Shown one piece after another: positions 19,084 through 27,180 of a DNA stretch of 64,000 nt. The notes beneath the pieces were generated by a model. The model was given only the letters and a program-made list of their open reading frames with translations. It did not search any database and had not been told where the DNA came from. Both the position numbers and the translations under genes were made by a program. The stretch is from an uncultured Anaerolineae bacterium (GTDB taxonomy: Bacteria; Chloroflexota; Anaerolineae; Anaerolineales; Villigracilaceae): the NCBI GenBank assembly GCA_903854805.1, contig CAINXK010000053.1:1-64000 (forward strand), written 5' to 3'. Every line of letters begins with the position of its first letter. Positions within the stretch are counted from its first letter, which is position 1.

Positions 19084-20361
19084 TTAACCGCAGCCACCAC
19101 CGCTCTTATCACGTTTCAATTGCAGCTGAATACGTGCATCAAACTTTAAGGTCTCATATTCAATCGGGCTCGGATCAGAACAGACATAATTGTCTCCGAG
19201 CGCAGCCGGGAAAATATACTTAAGTTTTTCCGGAGCAGTCACATTATCCGCCCGAACAATTGAGGCGTCGTCCTTACCGAAGAAGGCGATCCAGTTATTC
19301 ACACCGCCCTCAAGGATATAAACATTCGGGACCGATTCGGCTACCAACATTTTCCAGGCAGTAGTTGAAATATCTTCATCATTGCTCAGGAGCACATAGA
19401 CCGCATTTGGTGCTGAACTTGCCAGAAGTTGAGGAATTTTAGCCTTTAACTGCTCAGCAGGGATGTTCAAAGAGCGGCGAATATGGAAAAGGTTGTAATC
19501 AGCCTCGGGGCGCACGTCGACAACTGTCAATTTGAGCGTATCATCATTCATGCTTTTAAACAACTCAGCTGGCACGATCTGTATCTGTCGCTTGGCCAGG
19601 GCTTCGTCTGCGCTCATTGCAATCGATTGCTCATTGACGGTGCGATTGATTTTCACGCGGGCATATTTGCTCTCGGTGGAAGGGCTGCCGATGAAAACCA
19701 CAACCAACGCCATGACCAGCAGCCCTGCAGCGCCATACAGACGGGTTTTGGGCTCTTTGGTCAAATCCTTCTTTCCAAAGATACGTTCCAATTGTTCACT
19801 GCCCCAAAACATAAAGAGCGCCATCAAGACCACCAGTAAAACGATTACACCAGTCGGAAGCTTGAATACATCCATCAAGGTCAGGCGGCCAAAATAGCCC
19901 GAGTTGTTGTACCAATAGGTAAAGTATTTTTCGGTTTCGCCAAAAAGAAAGGCACCCACAAAACCACCGCCGACGAAGAACATGCCATCGATCTTGCCGG
20001 TGGATGCAGAAGCCAGCGAAGTGGTAGGGCAGAAACCGCCGATAATAAAGCCGACGCCCATAATCAAACCACCCAGGATGCCGGATGACAGATAGGTTGT
20101 ATTGACCCATACCTGGCTAAAATCCAGGATACCCAGGCCAACTGCGCCAAAAATCAAGATCATCGCCACGACAATGGCAGTAAACATGACCTTGATAACG
20201 GTAAGTTCTGTAAAATAGAACTGTGCGGCCAGTTTTCGGCTGTCGCCAAAGCCTGACATTTCAAGTGTATAGCCAAAAGCAAAACCGACCAAACCAAAGA
20301 CAAGGTAAGTCCATGGATTTGATGCGCTGACTGCTAAAAAGGATGGAAGGGGAAAGTTCAT
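19084..20361 (-). CDS. YeeE/YedE-family transporter with C-terminal rhodanese-like domain
   Basis: A 425-residue fusion. Residues 10-215 have about six membrane segments and YeeE/YedE (sulfur-transport) marks: EMSGFGDSRKLAAQFYF and the conserved Cys in GGFCPTTSLASASTGK. Residues 265-365 form a rhodanese-like fold (VVDVRPEADYNLFHIRRSLNIP), but the loop that should hold the catalytic Cys reads LLSNDEDISTTA, with no Cys, so sulfurtransferase activity is not expected. The chain ends in KSGGGCG, a flexible tail with a single Cys that might carry persulfide; that is speculation. Family members import thiosulfate or, in some cases, are linked to selenium use. AAGGAG precedes the ATG. It is the last gene of the ArsR-cytochrome operon. 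Confidence 0.85.
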   Translation of the reverse strand: MNFPLPSFLAVSASNPWTYLVFGLVGFAFGYTLEMSGFGDSRKLAAQFYFTELTVIKVMFTAIVVAMILIFGAVGLGILDFSQVWVNTTYLSSGILGGLIMGVGFIIGGFCPTTSLASASTGKIDGMFFVGGGFVGAFLFGETEKYFTYWYNNSGYFGRLTLMDVFKLPTGVIVLLVVLMALFMFWGSEQLERIFGKKDLTKEPKTRLYGAAGLLVMALVVVFIGSPSTESKYARVKINRTVNEQSIAMSADEALAKRQIQIVPAELFKSMNDDTLKLTVVDVRPEADYNLFHIRRSLNIPAEQLKAKIPQLLASSAPNAVYVLLSNDEDISTTAWKMLVAESVPNVYILEGGVNNWIAFFGKDDASIVRADNVTAPEKLKYIFPAALGDNYVCSDPSPIEYETLKFDARIQLQLKRDKSGGGCG

Positions 20362-20425
20362 GATGATCTCCTTGATGAACCACCTGGCCCACTGGTTGCT
20401 GAGTGTGGGCTGAGCGTTTCAAACA

Positions 20426-20989
20426 TTAAAGCCACAGTTTCCTGACGAAATAGGCCATGCCATAGGCACCGCCGAAAATGGCAAACATGACCAACCATGA
20501 CCCGGCCGAGAGGGTCGCGCCACCTGTCAGAGCCTGGCCGGATGTGCAGCCACGTGCCATGCGCGCGCCATACAAAAATATCACGCCACCAAGAAAGGAC
20601 ATCAGCCAGCGGGTACGATTTGAAATATTCGGGCCCTTGGTTGTCTCAAATTTGGCGCGCCCATTAAGCATGCCAGAACTAAAACCACCGAGTAGTGCGC
20701 CAATAAAGACCGGAACGATCCAATCATCTAACGGCTGCTTATCTCCGCCTGCCATCTTCAACAGGTAAGGGGTGTTATCCACATGCGCAGGGGCAATCGC
20801 ATCTTCAACCGCGGCAACGATTCTAGTGGTCGCCCCCGAAGAACCGAGACCATTACCAGTGAAAAAAATAGCCAGGAACAGCACAATGCCCAATATCGCG
20901 CCTCCAAAATATGGATGCACGTAATCTTTTCTCGGGCGGGAAAACAGGGCTTTTACGCCTTTATCTTGGGGTTTGAGAGCAGTTGTCAT
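20426..20989 (-). CDS. YeeE/YedE-family membrane protein
   Basis: A 187-residue membrane protein with about five hydrophobic segments and the second YeeE signature: LLGGFSSGMLNGR and the conserved Cys in GARMARGCTSGQALTGGATLS. In this family that Cys lines the thiosulfate path. Its size is half that of a full YeeE, so it probably pairs with the 425-residue partner encoded next. The start at 20989 (MTTALKPQ) is chosen because GGAG lies 7-10 nt before it; the frame extends 38 residues further through a hairpin, which is unlikely to be translated. Confidence 0.82.
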   Translation of the reverse strand: MTTALKPQDKGVKALFSRPRKDYVHPYFGGAILGIVLFLAIFFTGNGLGSSGATTRIVAAVEDAIAPAHVDNTPYLLKMAGGDKQPLDDWIVPVFIGALLGGFSSGMLNGRAKFETTKGPNISNRTRWLMSFLGGVIFLYGARMARGCTSGQALTGGATLSAGSWLVMFAIFGGAYGMAYFVRKLWL

Positions 20990-21002
20990 TTTTTTCTCCA
21001 GA

Positions 21003-21033
21003 CACCCATCTCCCATTATTGGGGAGATGGGTG
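21003..21033 (-). promoter_or_regulatory. Intercistronic hairpin between the heptaheme cytochrome and YeeE genes
   Basis: CACCCATCTCCC pairs perfectly with GGGAGATGGGTG over 7 nt. It lies 15 nt past the cytochrome stop and 14 nt before the YeeE start codon. There is no T-run after it on the minus strand, so it is more likely an mRNA processing or stability element than a terminator. Confidence 0.6.
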
Positions 21034-21047
21034 CTAAGGGTAGGGAC

Positions 21048-23813
21048 TTATTTCTTGCCCTTGGATGTCTTCGCTTTGGATGGCCCGTGTGTATGGGCTT
21101 CAATCTCTTCCCAACCGGTCACCATGCCACGCATGGCTTCAAGCGGCGTGGCACCAGTGGTGGTCAGATAAACGTGCGCTACCACGAAAGCGCTGAGCAG
21201 CCAGGCAACCAGGCTATGGAAGGGCGCCAGAACCGTCAGACCACCAAACCAGCTGGTCAGTTGCGGCCACTTCTGGACACTCCACATTAATGCGCCAGTG
21301 ATGATCTGCAACGGCAGCAGCACATTCAACAGTCCAAAATAGGTTGCCTGCTGGAGCGGATTCAGCTTTTTGTCTTTACGCTTCTCGAATGGATGTGCAT
21401 CACCCTTGAAGATTCCACCGATATAGAACTTGGCCTGCACAATGGCATCATCAAAGAAACCAACCGGCCGCGGAATATATTGCTGAATTTCGCCGGTGGT
21501 CATGTGCCAGAATAGGGAAAGCGCGGCATTGATGACCAGGATGGCTGCCAATACGTTATGGATTGTGACAATATAGGGGAAGGAGAAAACCCCAAATATT
21601 TCCGGGCGATGAATAACCAGACCCGTCAACAATAGGAAAACGATCGAGAAAGTCTGCAGCCAGTGCCAAAAACGCTCATAGCTTTCGTACATGTAAATTT
21701 TCTCGGTCTTCGGTGCAGCCTTCCGCAGTTTCAACGATGCGGCATAGCGCAAGGTTCCATGTCCGGCTACCGCGAGCAGTGTGCCTGCAAAGGCTAGAGC
21801 GCCTAACCAATCGATCCAATTTACACGGTCACGGCCAAAAATATAGACGCCGTCCCTGGTTGTTGCCGGTTGGTAATAGAGCGCACCACTGGTAGATCGG
21901 ACGATTTCGCCGGTAGCGCTGACATTACTATCGGTTACAAAAACAGGTGTTACACCTACGGGGGCGTAAGCCGCCAGTTGAATGGGCTGTGTCACCCGCG
22001 AATCGCCGGTGTGACAGGTATTGCACTCACGAGTGGCGTATTCACCACGCGCAACGTTATGATTGATGCTGTAAGGCTGGATCTGGCCTTCGATATGCGG
22101 GGTCTTCAACCCGAGCTGCTCAAGCCGTCCGGCCACAACCGCTTTTTGGGCTTCGCTCGAAATCTTAAGTTCCGCGGCATCAATCTTGCCATTTCCATCC
22201 GCATCAAAGGCTTTTACGATCTCTGCAACGTACGCGCCATTGCTCAAATAAGCTGACTGCAAGTCGACTTCGCGTACTGGGCGAGAATTTCCAGCGGCAT
22301 CCTGGTAAACCCAGAACCAGGTAGTAATTAAATTATACGGCGCAAGTAAAGTTTTTCCATCCGTATTTGTGCGCTGCATCATCACTGGTTTATACCCGCT
22401 GACCAGGTTGGTAACAGTATCACTACCACCTTGAATGCCTCGGCATAAATTAGTGGGGGTACCATCTGCCTGAACAACCGTCCAATCGAAGGCTTCGATC
22501 GCAGGCGCGTACAGCTGTGGGATATGGCAAGATTCGCAGGCCACCACCGCCATGTGCTGTTCGCTATAAGGTAACCAATCTGCATGAGATTTCTGAGCAT
22601 CATGGCAGGATTCACAGCGGCGCATCGTGCCTTTGTTCTCTGGCGCAACGGTAAACTGGGCACTCTGTCCCCGTGCGAAATCATGATCGGGCTTTTGGAG
22701 ATATTCTCCAATGGTCAATTTGCGAGGGTCATAGGTCAAATGAGCGGGGCTTGTGCCGGCCGCTTTTTGGGAATGCACAGGATTGTTGATAGAGAAATGG
22801 CAATCGGTGCATTTCAATCCGCGCTCGGCATGAATATCCCATGCGCGCGCCAATCCCGCTTTTCCGCTGATATTGACACCAGATTCTGAAATTTTTTGCG
22901 AAGCAATTACCTGACCTGTGGTTGCCGTCTGTGGATAGCTTTGGTCACAGGCAGAAATTTTGAGAGGAACCTGTCCATCGGCATGCACCTCGCCGTGACA
23001 TGTTGCGCAGTTTTCGTTGGTTGGGTCCTGGATCGACACAAAATCGCGTTTAAGGTTACCGCTTTCATCAAAAGCGGCCGTATTCCAGGTATAACCATCT
23101 ACGCTTTTATCAAGCAAGCCGGTCCCAAGCAAGGTGGCTGTATTGGCCAGACCAAATTTCCCGGCCTCAATCTCGGCAGCACGAGCTGCGGTATTTGGAT
23201 TGGATAAGTGGCAAAGGAAGCAATCCATTTCCATCGCGCCTGACTTATTCCAGTCCCAGGCCGTAGGTTGACCGGTCTTGGGGTCCAGGACAGCAGTTTC
23301 AGGGTTTTTGGGATCAGGCGAGAGACTCGTCAACGCGGAACCTGTTCGCGAGGTGATCGCTGGGCCACCACCAGGAATACGTTCCCCATATTTCATCAGC
23401 CATTCAGCCGTGCCCATATCGAGACGCTCATCGCCCTGCTGCGAAAGGTAGCGATAGGTAAGCGGATCCCACTTGCCAAAGACCCCATCGCTGGCATTCC
23501 AGCTCTGATCAACGGCCTTGTAAGTGCTCAGACCCAGATCAGCATGAAAGCTGTGTGATTCAATGAAAGCGGTATCGTGGCACTCGCCGCAGGTTTTCAT
23601 TGTAGAGACAGGTTGACCGCTCTTGAGAACGTTCGTTCCAGCGGCATCCAGCATCGCAAAGACCGGATGCATGGGTGAGGTCAGAACGACAGGCGCTACA
23701 CTTCGCAGCGCTAAAACCTGTTGAAGACCAAACCCCAGGCCTGCGATAATTACAATCGCCAGGATGGCCTTGACCAGGAGCCGTTTTTTATTGGATAGGA
23801 TTATCGTTTTCAT
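21048..23813 (-). CDS. Multiheme cytochrome c (seven CXXCH) fused to a cytochrome b561-like membrane domain
   Basis: About 921 residues. After an N-terminal signal or anchor helix there are seven CXXCH haem sites, in order CGECH, CFLCH, CATCH, CTDCH, CESCH, CESCH, CNTCH. The C-terminal 260 residues hold four or five membrane helices of the formate-dehydrogenase-gamma/b561 type with candidate haem b His in ERFWHWLQ, VTIHNVLAA, FWHMTTG and FHSLVAWLLSAFVVAHVYL. Such a protein can take electrons from quinol and hand them to periplasmic haems. An EF-hand loop, DADGNGKIDAAE, lies between haems six and seven. The ATG at 23813 is favoured because it directly precedes a signal-like MKTIILSNKKRLL; an ATG at 23825 is also in frame. 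It follows the octaheme gene by 21 nt. Confidence 0.88.
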   Translation of the reverse strand: MKTIILSNKKRLLVKAILAIVIIAGLGFGLQQVLALRSVAPVVLTSPMHPVFAMLDAAGTNVLKSGQPVSTMKTCGECHDTAFIESHSFHADLGLSTYKAVDQSWNASDGVFGKWDPLTYRYLSQQGDERLDMGTAEWLMKYGERIPGGGPAITSRTGSALTSLSPDPKNPETAVLDPKTGQPTAWDWNKSGAMEMDCFLCHLSNPNTAARAAEIEAGKFGLANTATLLGTGLLDKSVDGYTWNTAAFDESGNLKRDFVSIQDPTNENCATCHGEVHADGQVPLKISACDQSYPQTATTGQVIASQKISESGVNISGKAGLARAWDIHAERGLKCTDCHFSINNPVHSQKAAGTSPAHLTYDPRKLTIGEYLQKPDHDFARGQSAQFTVAPENKGTMRRCESCHDAQKSHADWLPYSEQHMAVVACESCHIPQLYAPAIEAFDWTVVQADGTPTNLCRGIQGGSDTVTNLVSGYKPVMMQRTNTDGKTLLAPYNLITTWFWVYQDAAGNSRPVREVDLQSAYLSNGAYVAEIVKAFDADGNGKIDAAELKISSEAQKAVVAGRLEQLGLKTPHIEGQIQPYSINHNVARGEYATRECNTCHTGDSRVTQPIQLAAYAPVGVTPVFVTDSNVSATGEIVRSTSGALYYQPATTRDGVYIFGRDRVNWIDWLGALAFAGTLLAVAGHGTLRYAASLKLRKAAPKTEKIYMYESYERFWHWLQTFSIVFLLLTGLVIHRPEIFGVFSFPYIVTIHNVLAAILVINAALSLFWHMTTGEIQQYIPRPVGFFDDAIVQAKFYIGGIFKGDAHPFEKRKDKKLNPLQQATYFGLLNVLLPLQIITGALMWSVQKWPQLTSWFGGLTVLAPFHSLVAWLLSAFVVAHVYLTTTGATPLEAMRGMVTGWEEIEAHTHGPSKAKTSKGKK

Positions 23814-23834
23814 GATTTCATCCATTTTGCCAGT

Positions 23835-25283
23835 TTACTTGTTGTCGAAGCGTCCGCCCCATTTAATTGGGTCGCCTGAATAGCCCAGGGCTGCCCAATC
23901 CATGCGGCCATTGTCGCTGTGGCAATCGTCACATTGCAGCGCATCTTGCTTGGACTGCACCATGTGGGTGGTGGGCCAATACATATAGGTCTCAGCAAAA
24001 CCGTACTGACCGCTGTATTTCAAGCCCATGCGTTCTTCGGCCAGTCTAAAGCCATCATCCCATACAAAAGTCGTCCAGTACCCATCTGGGCCAGCCGTAA
24101 TCGGAGCCAGCAGGTAGTTATTAACAGTGTCATAGGGCTGTTTAGCCACATGTAATTTGAACGGGAATATTTTGGCTGACTTGTCTGTAATCTCACCAGC
24201 CGGTTTATTAATGTAGGTCGGTTTGGTTGGATCAATCTTATCGCCTAGCAGATAGCGGTATGAAAGATTACCGTTAAACCACAGGTAAGTAGGTTTGACG
24301 TCCTTTTCATACACAAACGTTCCCTTGATCTTCAAATAAGAGAAATGGTCATCGCCGGTATCCTTGCCCGCAGTCGACCAGTCCCAAGAAACCTTTGTGG
24401 GGTCTTTTAGCGCAAAAGCCGGAATGTGGCAGGTTTGGCAGGCCAGCGACTTGACATGCTGGTTCAGGCGTTCATCCTTATGCAGATCTTCAGCGTGGCA
24501 CTGCGTGCAAGATACTTGCTCCTGCGGATCAACTGTATAGTTATCGGCCACGATACGGCCCTTGACGACATGGTCCTTGGTCACGTGGCAATCAGTACAG
24601 ATGAAATTATTTTTGCCCATGTGAACATCCAGGCTTTCGGACGGAAACTTCAAACTCTCGTCCAGATCGCCGTGTTTAACCCCGTTACCGCCACCACCAT
24701 CAAAATGACACTTACCGCATGATGCGCGGTTGGGAACGGCTACACTGCGGGCAGCAGCCAGCAGGTCAACTGTATCAGCCGGGTTCCCATACTTGCCCTT
24801 AGAATAACCAGACTGAGCATGGCACATCAGGCAATCCACATTTTCGGTTTTTGTAAAATCAAAGACCGGAGTTGTGGCTGTCTTTTCTTTCCAATCATAG
24901 CCAATATGGCAAGCCATGCAGCTTTTCTGGTTGCCCTGGGCACTGATACAGAAATTATTGATCTGGTTGGCCTTGCCAATTGTGACAGGCGCATCACGGC
25001 CCGGAACTGTGAAGGGTTTAGATTCCCAAGTCCAGTGTGTAGTCGTCATGATGTCTTTCGAAGCATCGGGATGGCAGGAAAGACAATTGCGGGTTACGTC
25101 CTGACCAGTGGCAAACGGGCCTTTAATAATATCCGCATGACTGGTGTGAACCGGGTGTTGAGGTACTCCGGCCCACGGGTCCTGCGTGGTTGCGGCGGCC
25201 TTGGGCCAGAATATGATCAGCGGCGCCAATATTACTGCCAGGATGCCGATCAGACCCAAAATCCAATACGGTTGTTTCTTCAT
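23835..25283 (-). CDS. Octaheme c-type cytochrome, tetrathionate-reductase-like
   Basis: A 482-residue exported protein with an N-terminal membrane or signal segment (ILGLIGILAVILAPLIIFW) and eight CXXCH sites: CLSCH, CMACH, CLMCH, CGKCH, CTDCH, CTQCH, CQTCH and CDDCH. Eight haems and this length fit the octaheme tetrathionate reductase (OTR) family, whose Shewanella member reduces tetrathionate, nitrite and hydroxylamine in vitro through a lysine-ligated haem. Which Lys would do this here cannot be read off. The substrate in vivo is unknown. The gene follows the ArsR gene by 27 nt and is followed by its likely membrane electron donor and two YeeE/YedE proteins, which favours a sulfur oxyanion. 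Confidence 0.88.
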   Translation of the reverse strand: MKKQPYWILGLIGILAVILAPLIIFWPKAAATTQDPWAGVPQHPVHTSHADIIKGPFATGQDVTRNCLSCHPDASKDIMTTTHWTWESKPFTVPGRDAPVTIGKANQINNFCISAQGNQKSCMACHIGYDWKEKTATTPVFDFTKTENVDCLMCHAQSGYSKGKYGNPADTVDLLAAARSVAVPNRASCGKCHFDGGGGNGVKHGDLDESLKFPSESLDVHMGKNNFICTDCHVTKDHVVKGRIVADNYTVDPQEQVSCTQCHAEDLHKDERLNQHVKSLACQTCHIPAFALKDPTKVSWDWSTAGKDTGDDHFSYLKIKGTFVYEKDVKPTYLWFNGNLSYRYLLGDKIDPTKPTYINKPAGEITDKSAKIFPFKLHVAKQPYDTVNNYLLAPITAGPDGYWTTFVWDDGFRLAEERMGLKYSGQYGFAETYMYWPTTHMVQSKQDALQCDDCHSDNGRMDWAALGYSGDPIKWGGRFDNK

Positions 25284-25310
25284 TGCATTCTCCTAGAAAA
25301 TGATGGGAAT

Positions 25311-25658
25311 TTACCCGGAGGTCTCTTCGATTTCTTCCAACAAATTGGCGTGATAGGCAATCCTGTCGCGCATGACCATACGCAGCAAATCGATGGCATC
25401 GATCAAGCGCAGGTCAGAAAGTGAATAGGTAATGGTAGTGCCTGAACGAACCGTGTGCACTAAGCCACGCTCACGAAGCACCTTTAGATGGCGGGAAGCA
25501 GTGGGTTGGGTCAGTACCAAATCGTTGGTTAATTCTGTAACATTACGGGGCTTTTCGGCTAATGCATATAAAATTAACAAACGAGTCGGGTCAGAAAGTG
25601 CTGAGCAAAAATCAGCCTGGAGATGGATGATCTCTTGAACAAGGCTTTGAGAAACCAT
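25311..25658 (-). CDS. ArsR/SmtB-family transcriptional regulator
   Basis: A 115-residue winged-helix repressor: ADFCSALSDPTRLLILYAL, then the recognition helix region TQPTASRHLKVLRERGLV and the wing VRSGTTITYSL. The ELCVCDL metal site of classical ArsR is absent (the position reads ELTNDLVLT), and only one Cys (Cys18) is present, so the two-Cys persulfide switch of BigR/SqrR is not seen either. The inducer is unknown. The start at 25658 has AAGGAGAAC just before it. It is first in the operon with two multiheme cytochromes and two YeeE/YedE proteins and probably controls it. Confidence 0.88.
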   Translation of the reverse strand: MVSQSLVQEIIHLQADFCSALSDPTRLLILYALAEKPRNVTELTNDLVLTQPTASRHLKVLRERGLVHTVRSGTTITYSLSDLRLIDAIDLLRMVMRDRIAYHANLLEEIEETSG

Positions 25659-25687
25659 AATTAATGTTCTCCTTATATTCGCATACC

Positions 25688-25697
25688 CGTATATACG
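25688..25697 (-). promoter_or_regulatory. Candidate operator of the ArsR-cytochrome operon
   Basis: CGTATATACG is a perfect 10-bp palindrome 30 nt upstream of the arsR-like start, in AT-rich sequence where a promoter is expected, followed by GGTATGCGAATATAAGG. ArsR-family operators are short AT-rich palindromes, so this is a reasonable autoregulation site, but unproven. Confidence 0.4.
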
Positions 25698-25847
25698 CAA
25701 TCCAATAATACTCTTTGTGAAGAAAAGCGCAATAGTGAAATGTATCACCATAAAATTATGACAAATCAAGACAAACGTAATACAATATGGTATAAACGGT
25801 GTGATTGTGCCCAATTTATATTAGTTCACAAATTTTTGAAACAAAAT

Positions 25848-25890
25848 AGCCTTCAAAAACCAACCTGAGTATGGTTGGTTTTTGAAGGCT
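25848..25890. terminator. Intrinsic terminator, strong hairpin
   Basis: An 18-bp perfect stem (25848-25865 with 25873-25890) with loop TGAGTAT. On the minus strand it is followed by ATTTTGTTT, so it should end the PQ-loop gene transcript and isolate the ArsR promoter. Confidence 0.88.
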
Positions 25891-26001
25891 CTGTCTTTAT
25901 TTAAATCGATAATCTTTCGCACTCAGCCCGAAAAGTTTGACGGGCACGACTTTACCATTCAGAATCTGGGATTTTATCCAGGCTTAGCCAGCCTGCCCGC
26001 C

Positions 26002-26580
26002 TTACAAAGCATGCTTATGTCGCAATTTTAATGTCACGATCGATGCACTGCTTGCCAGCTGAAAAATCGCAAAGACCAGAATGGACAGATCATGCCGGAT
26101 CAACGCATAGACACCCCAGACAACACCATCGGCAATCGACAATAGCCAGGTGCCGAGTGACAGGTCCACCAGGTTTCCTTCTTTATAAGCTACCAGCAGC
26201 TGGGGTAGATTGGCCGCAAGCACGCTGATTGGCAGGGCAATCCCCAGGCCATTCCGACCTCCCAAAACACCCGACAGCAACAAAACTCCCAGCCAAAGTG
26301 GGGCAATTTTAAATTCCTTAACCTGACGACCAAAACGCAAAGCAAAAAGAGTGATCAACCCGAAGATGACCCCCGACGAGCCCGTGGCAAAGCTGACAAA
26401 CGGCTGGAGAGTCAGGATGCCATAAGCCGCCCAGCCAAAACTAACGATTGAGCTGGTAGCGGCCGTATCGACAGAAACGCCAAAGGCTTCACGCGCACGG
26501 AGCAGCCGGATGAGTTGTGGCAAAGCCCGAACCAGGCCAATCACTGTTCCAAGCGAGCCAAGAAGTGAAGAGATATCCAT
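26002..26580 (-). CDS. PQ-loop (SemiSWEET-like, duplicated) membrane protein
   Basis: A 192-residue membrane protein with about seven hydrophobic segments and two PQ-loop motifs: VRALPQLIRLLR near the start and AANLPQLLVAYKEGN in the second half, each followed by a polar loop and SVDTAATSS or SLGTWLLS. This is the internal duplication seen when two SemiSWEET-like units are joined. Members move sugars or amino acids; the substrate is unknown. AAAGG precedes the ATG. It is a single gene ending at the strong terminator. Confidence 0.75.
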   Translation of the reverse strand: MDISSLLGSLGTVIGLVRALPQLIRLLRAREAFGVSVDTAATSSIVSFGWAAYGILTLQPFVSFATGSSGVIFGLITLFALRFGRQVKEFKIAPLWLGVLLLSGVLGGRNGLGIALPISVLAANLPQLLVAYKEGNLVDLSLGTWLLSIADGVVWGVYALIRHDLSILVFAIFQLASSASIVTLKLRHKHAL

Positions 26581-26690
26581 TAATGTAGACCTTTATTTGG
26601 ATTTCAGGCTGCAGTCCTTATACCACCGCCAGGCTCAAAATTATAATCCCGCTTACACGCCCCACGGTCGGGATGTTTACAATATTGTTA

Positions 26691-27023
26691 TCACCGATCT
26701 GCCCTGGCCCCATACCAAAAACGTTTCCAATCACCCTGGCTGGATTGCAAAGCCAGGAAGGTGTAAAGCGCACCGGCCCAAAATCCCAGGCACATCATCA
26801 TGATCACCCAGACCAAGGATGGCAGCCAGGCCTTCTCTCGAAATACAATCCAGCCAGAAAACAGGCTAAAGCCAACATACAGGTCTACCAACGACACGAT
26901 CCCCCAGGGCATTGCCAGCAGTTTTGAGCCCTCTGCGGAAAAATCTCCGCGTGTGAATGCATAGATTAATATTCCGGTCATCGCCAGCAAACCAGCCAAC
27001 GAAATCGCTTTTGCAATTCTCAT
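26691..27023 (-). CDS. Small membrane protein, DUF1475-like
   Basis: A 110-residue protein with three or four hydrophobic helices and the segment PWGIVSLVDLYVGFSLFSGW, followed by FREKAW and a C-terminal GDWKRFWYG. This pattern resembles DUF1475, a family of unknown function. Upstream, a perfect palindrome ATTTACGTAAAT (27054-27065) might be an operator. It is separated from the DUF1295 gene upstream by about 157 nt, so it may have its own promoter. Confidence 0.6.
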   Translation of the reverse strand: MRIAKAISLAGLLAMTGILIYAFTRGDFSAEGSKLLAMPWGIVSLVDLYVGFSLFSGWIVFREKAWLPSLVWVIMMMCLGFWAGALYTFLALQSSQGDWKRFWYGARADR

Positions 27024-27180
27024 CGAATACCTGCCTTTATTAACGTCAATAATATTTACGTAAATTTCTATTACATCAAAAAGAAACGAGTATTTTTGTG
27101 GTTATTTTTGCACACGCGAAACAGTATCGCGCAAAACCAACCGTGGCCCGCATCCATTCGTCGGATTTTATTAAAAATTT

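Noticed and set aside
20426..21103. Longer YeeE start at 21103
   Set aside because: The extra 38 residues would be read through the end of the cytochrome gene and a perfect hairpin, while a ribosome binding site sits before the ATG at 20989.
19084..25658. Operon as a nitrite (NrfA) system
   Set aside because: No CXXCK haem site or NrfH partner is seen; eight and seven CXXCH sites and YeeE neighbours point elsewhere.
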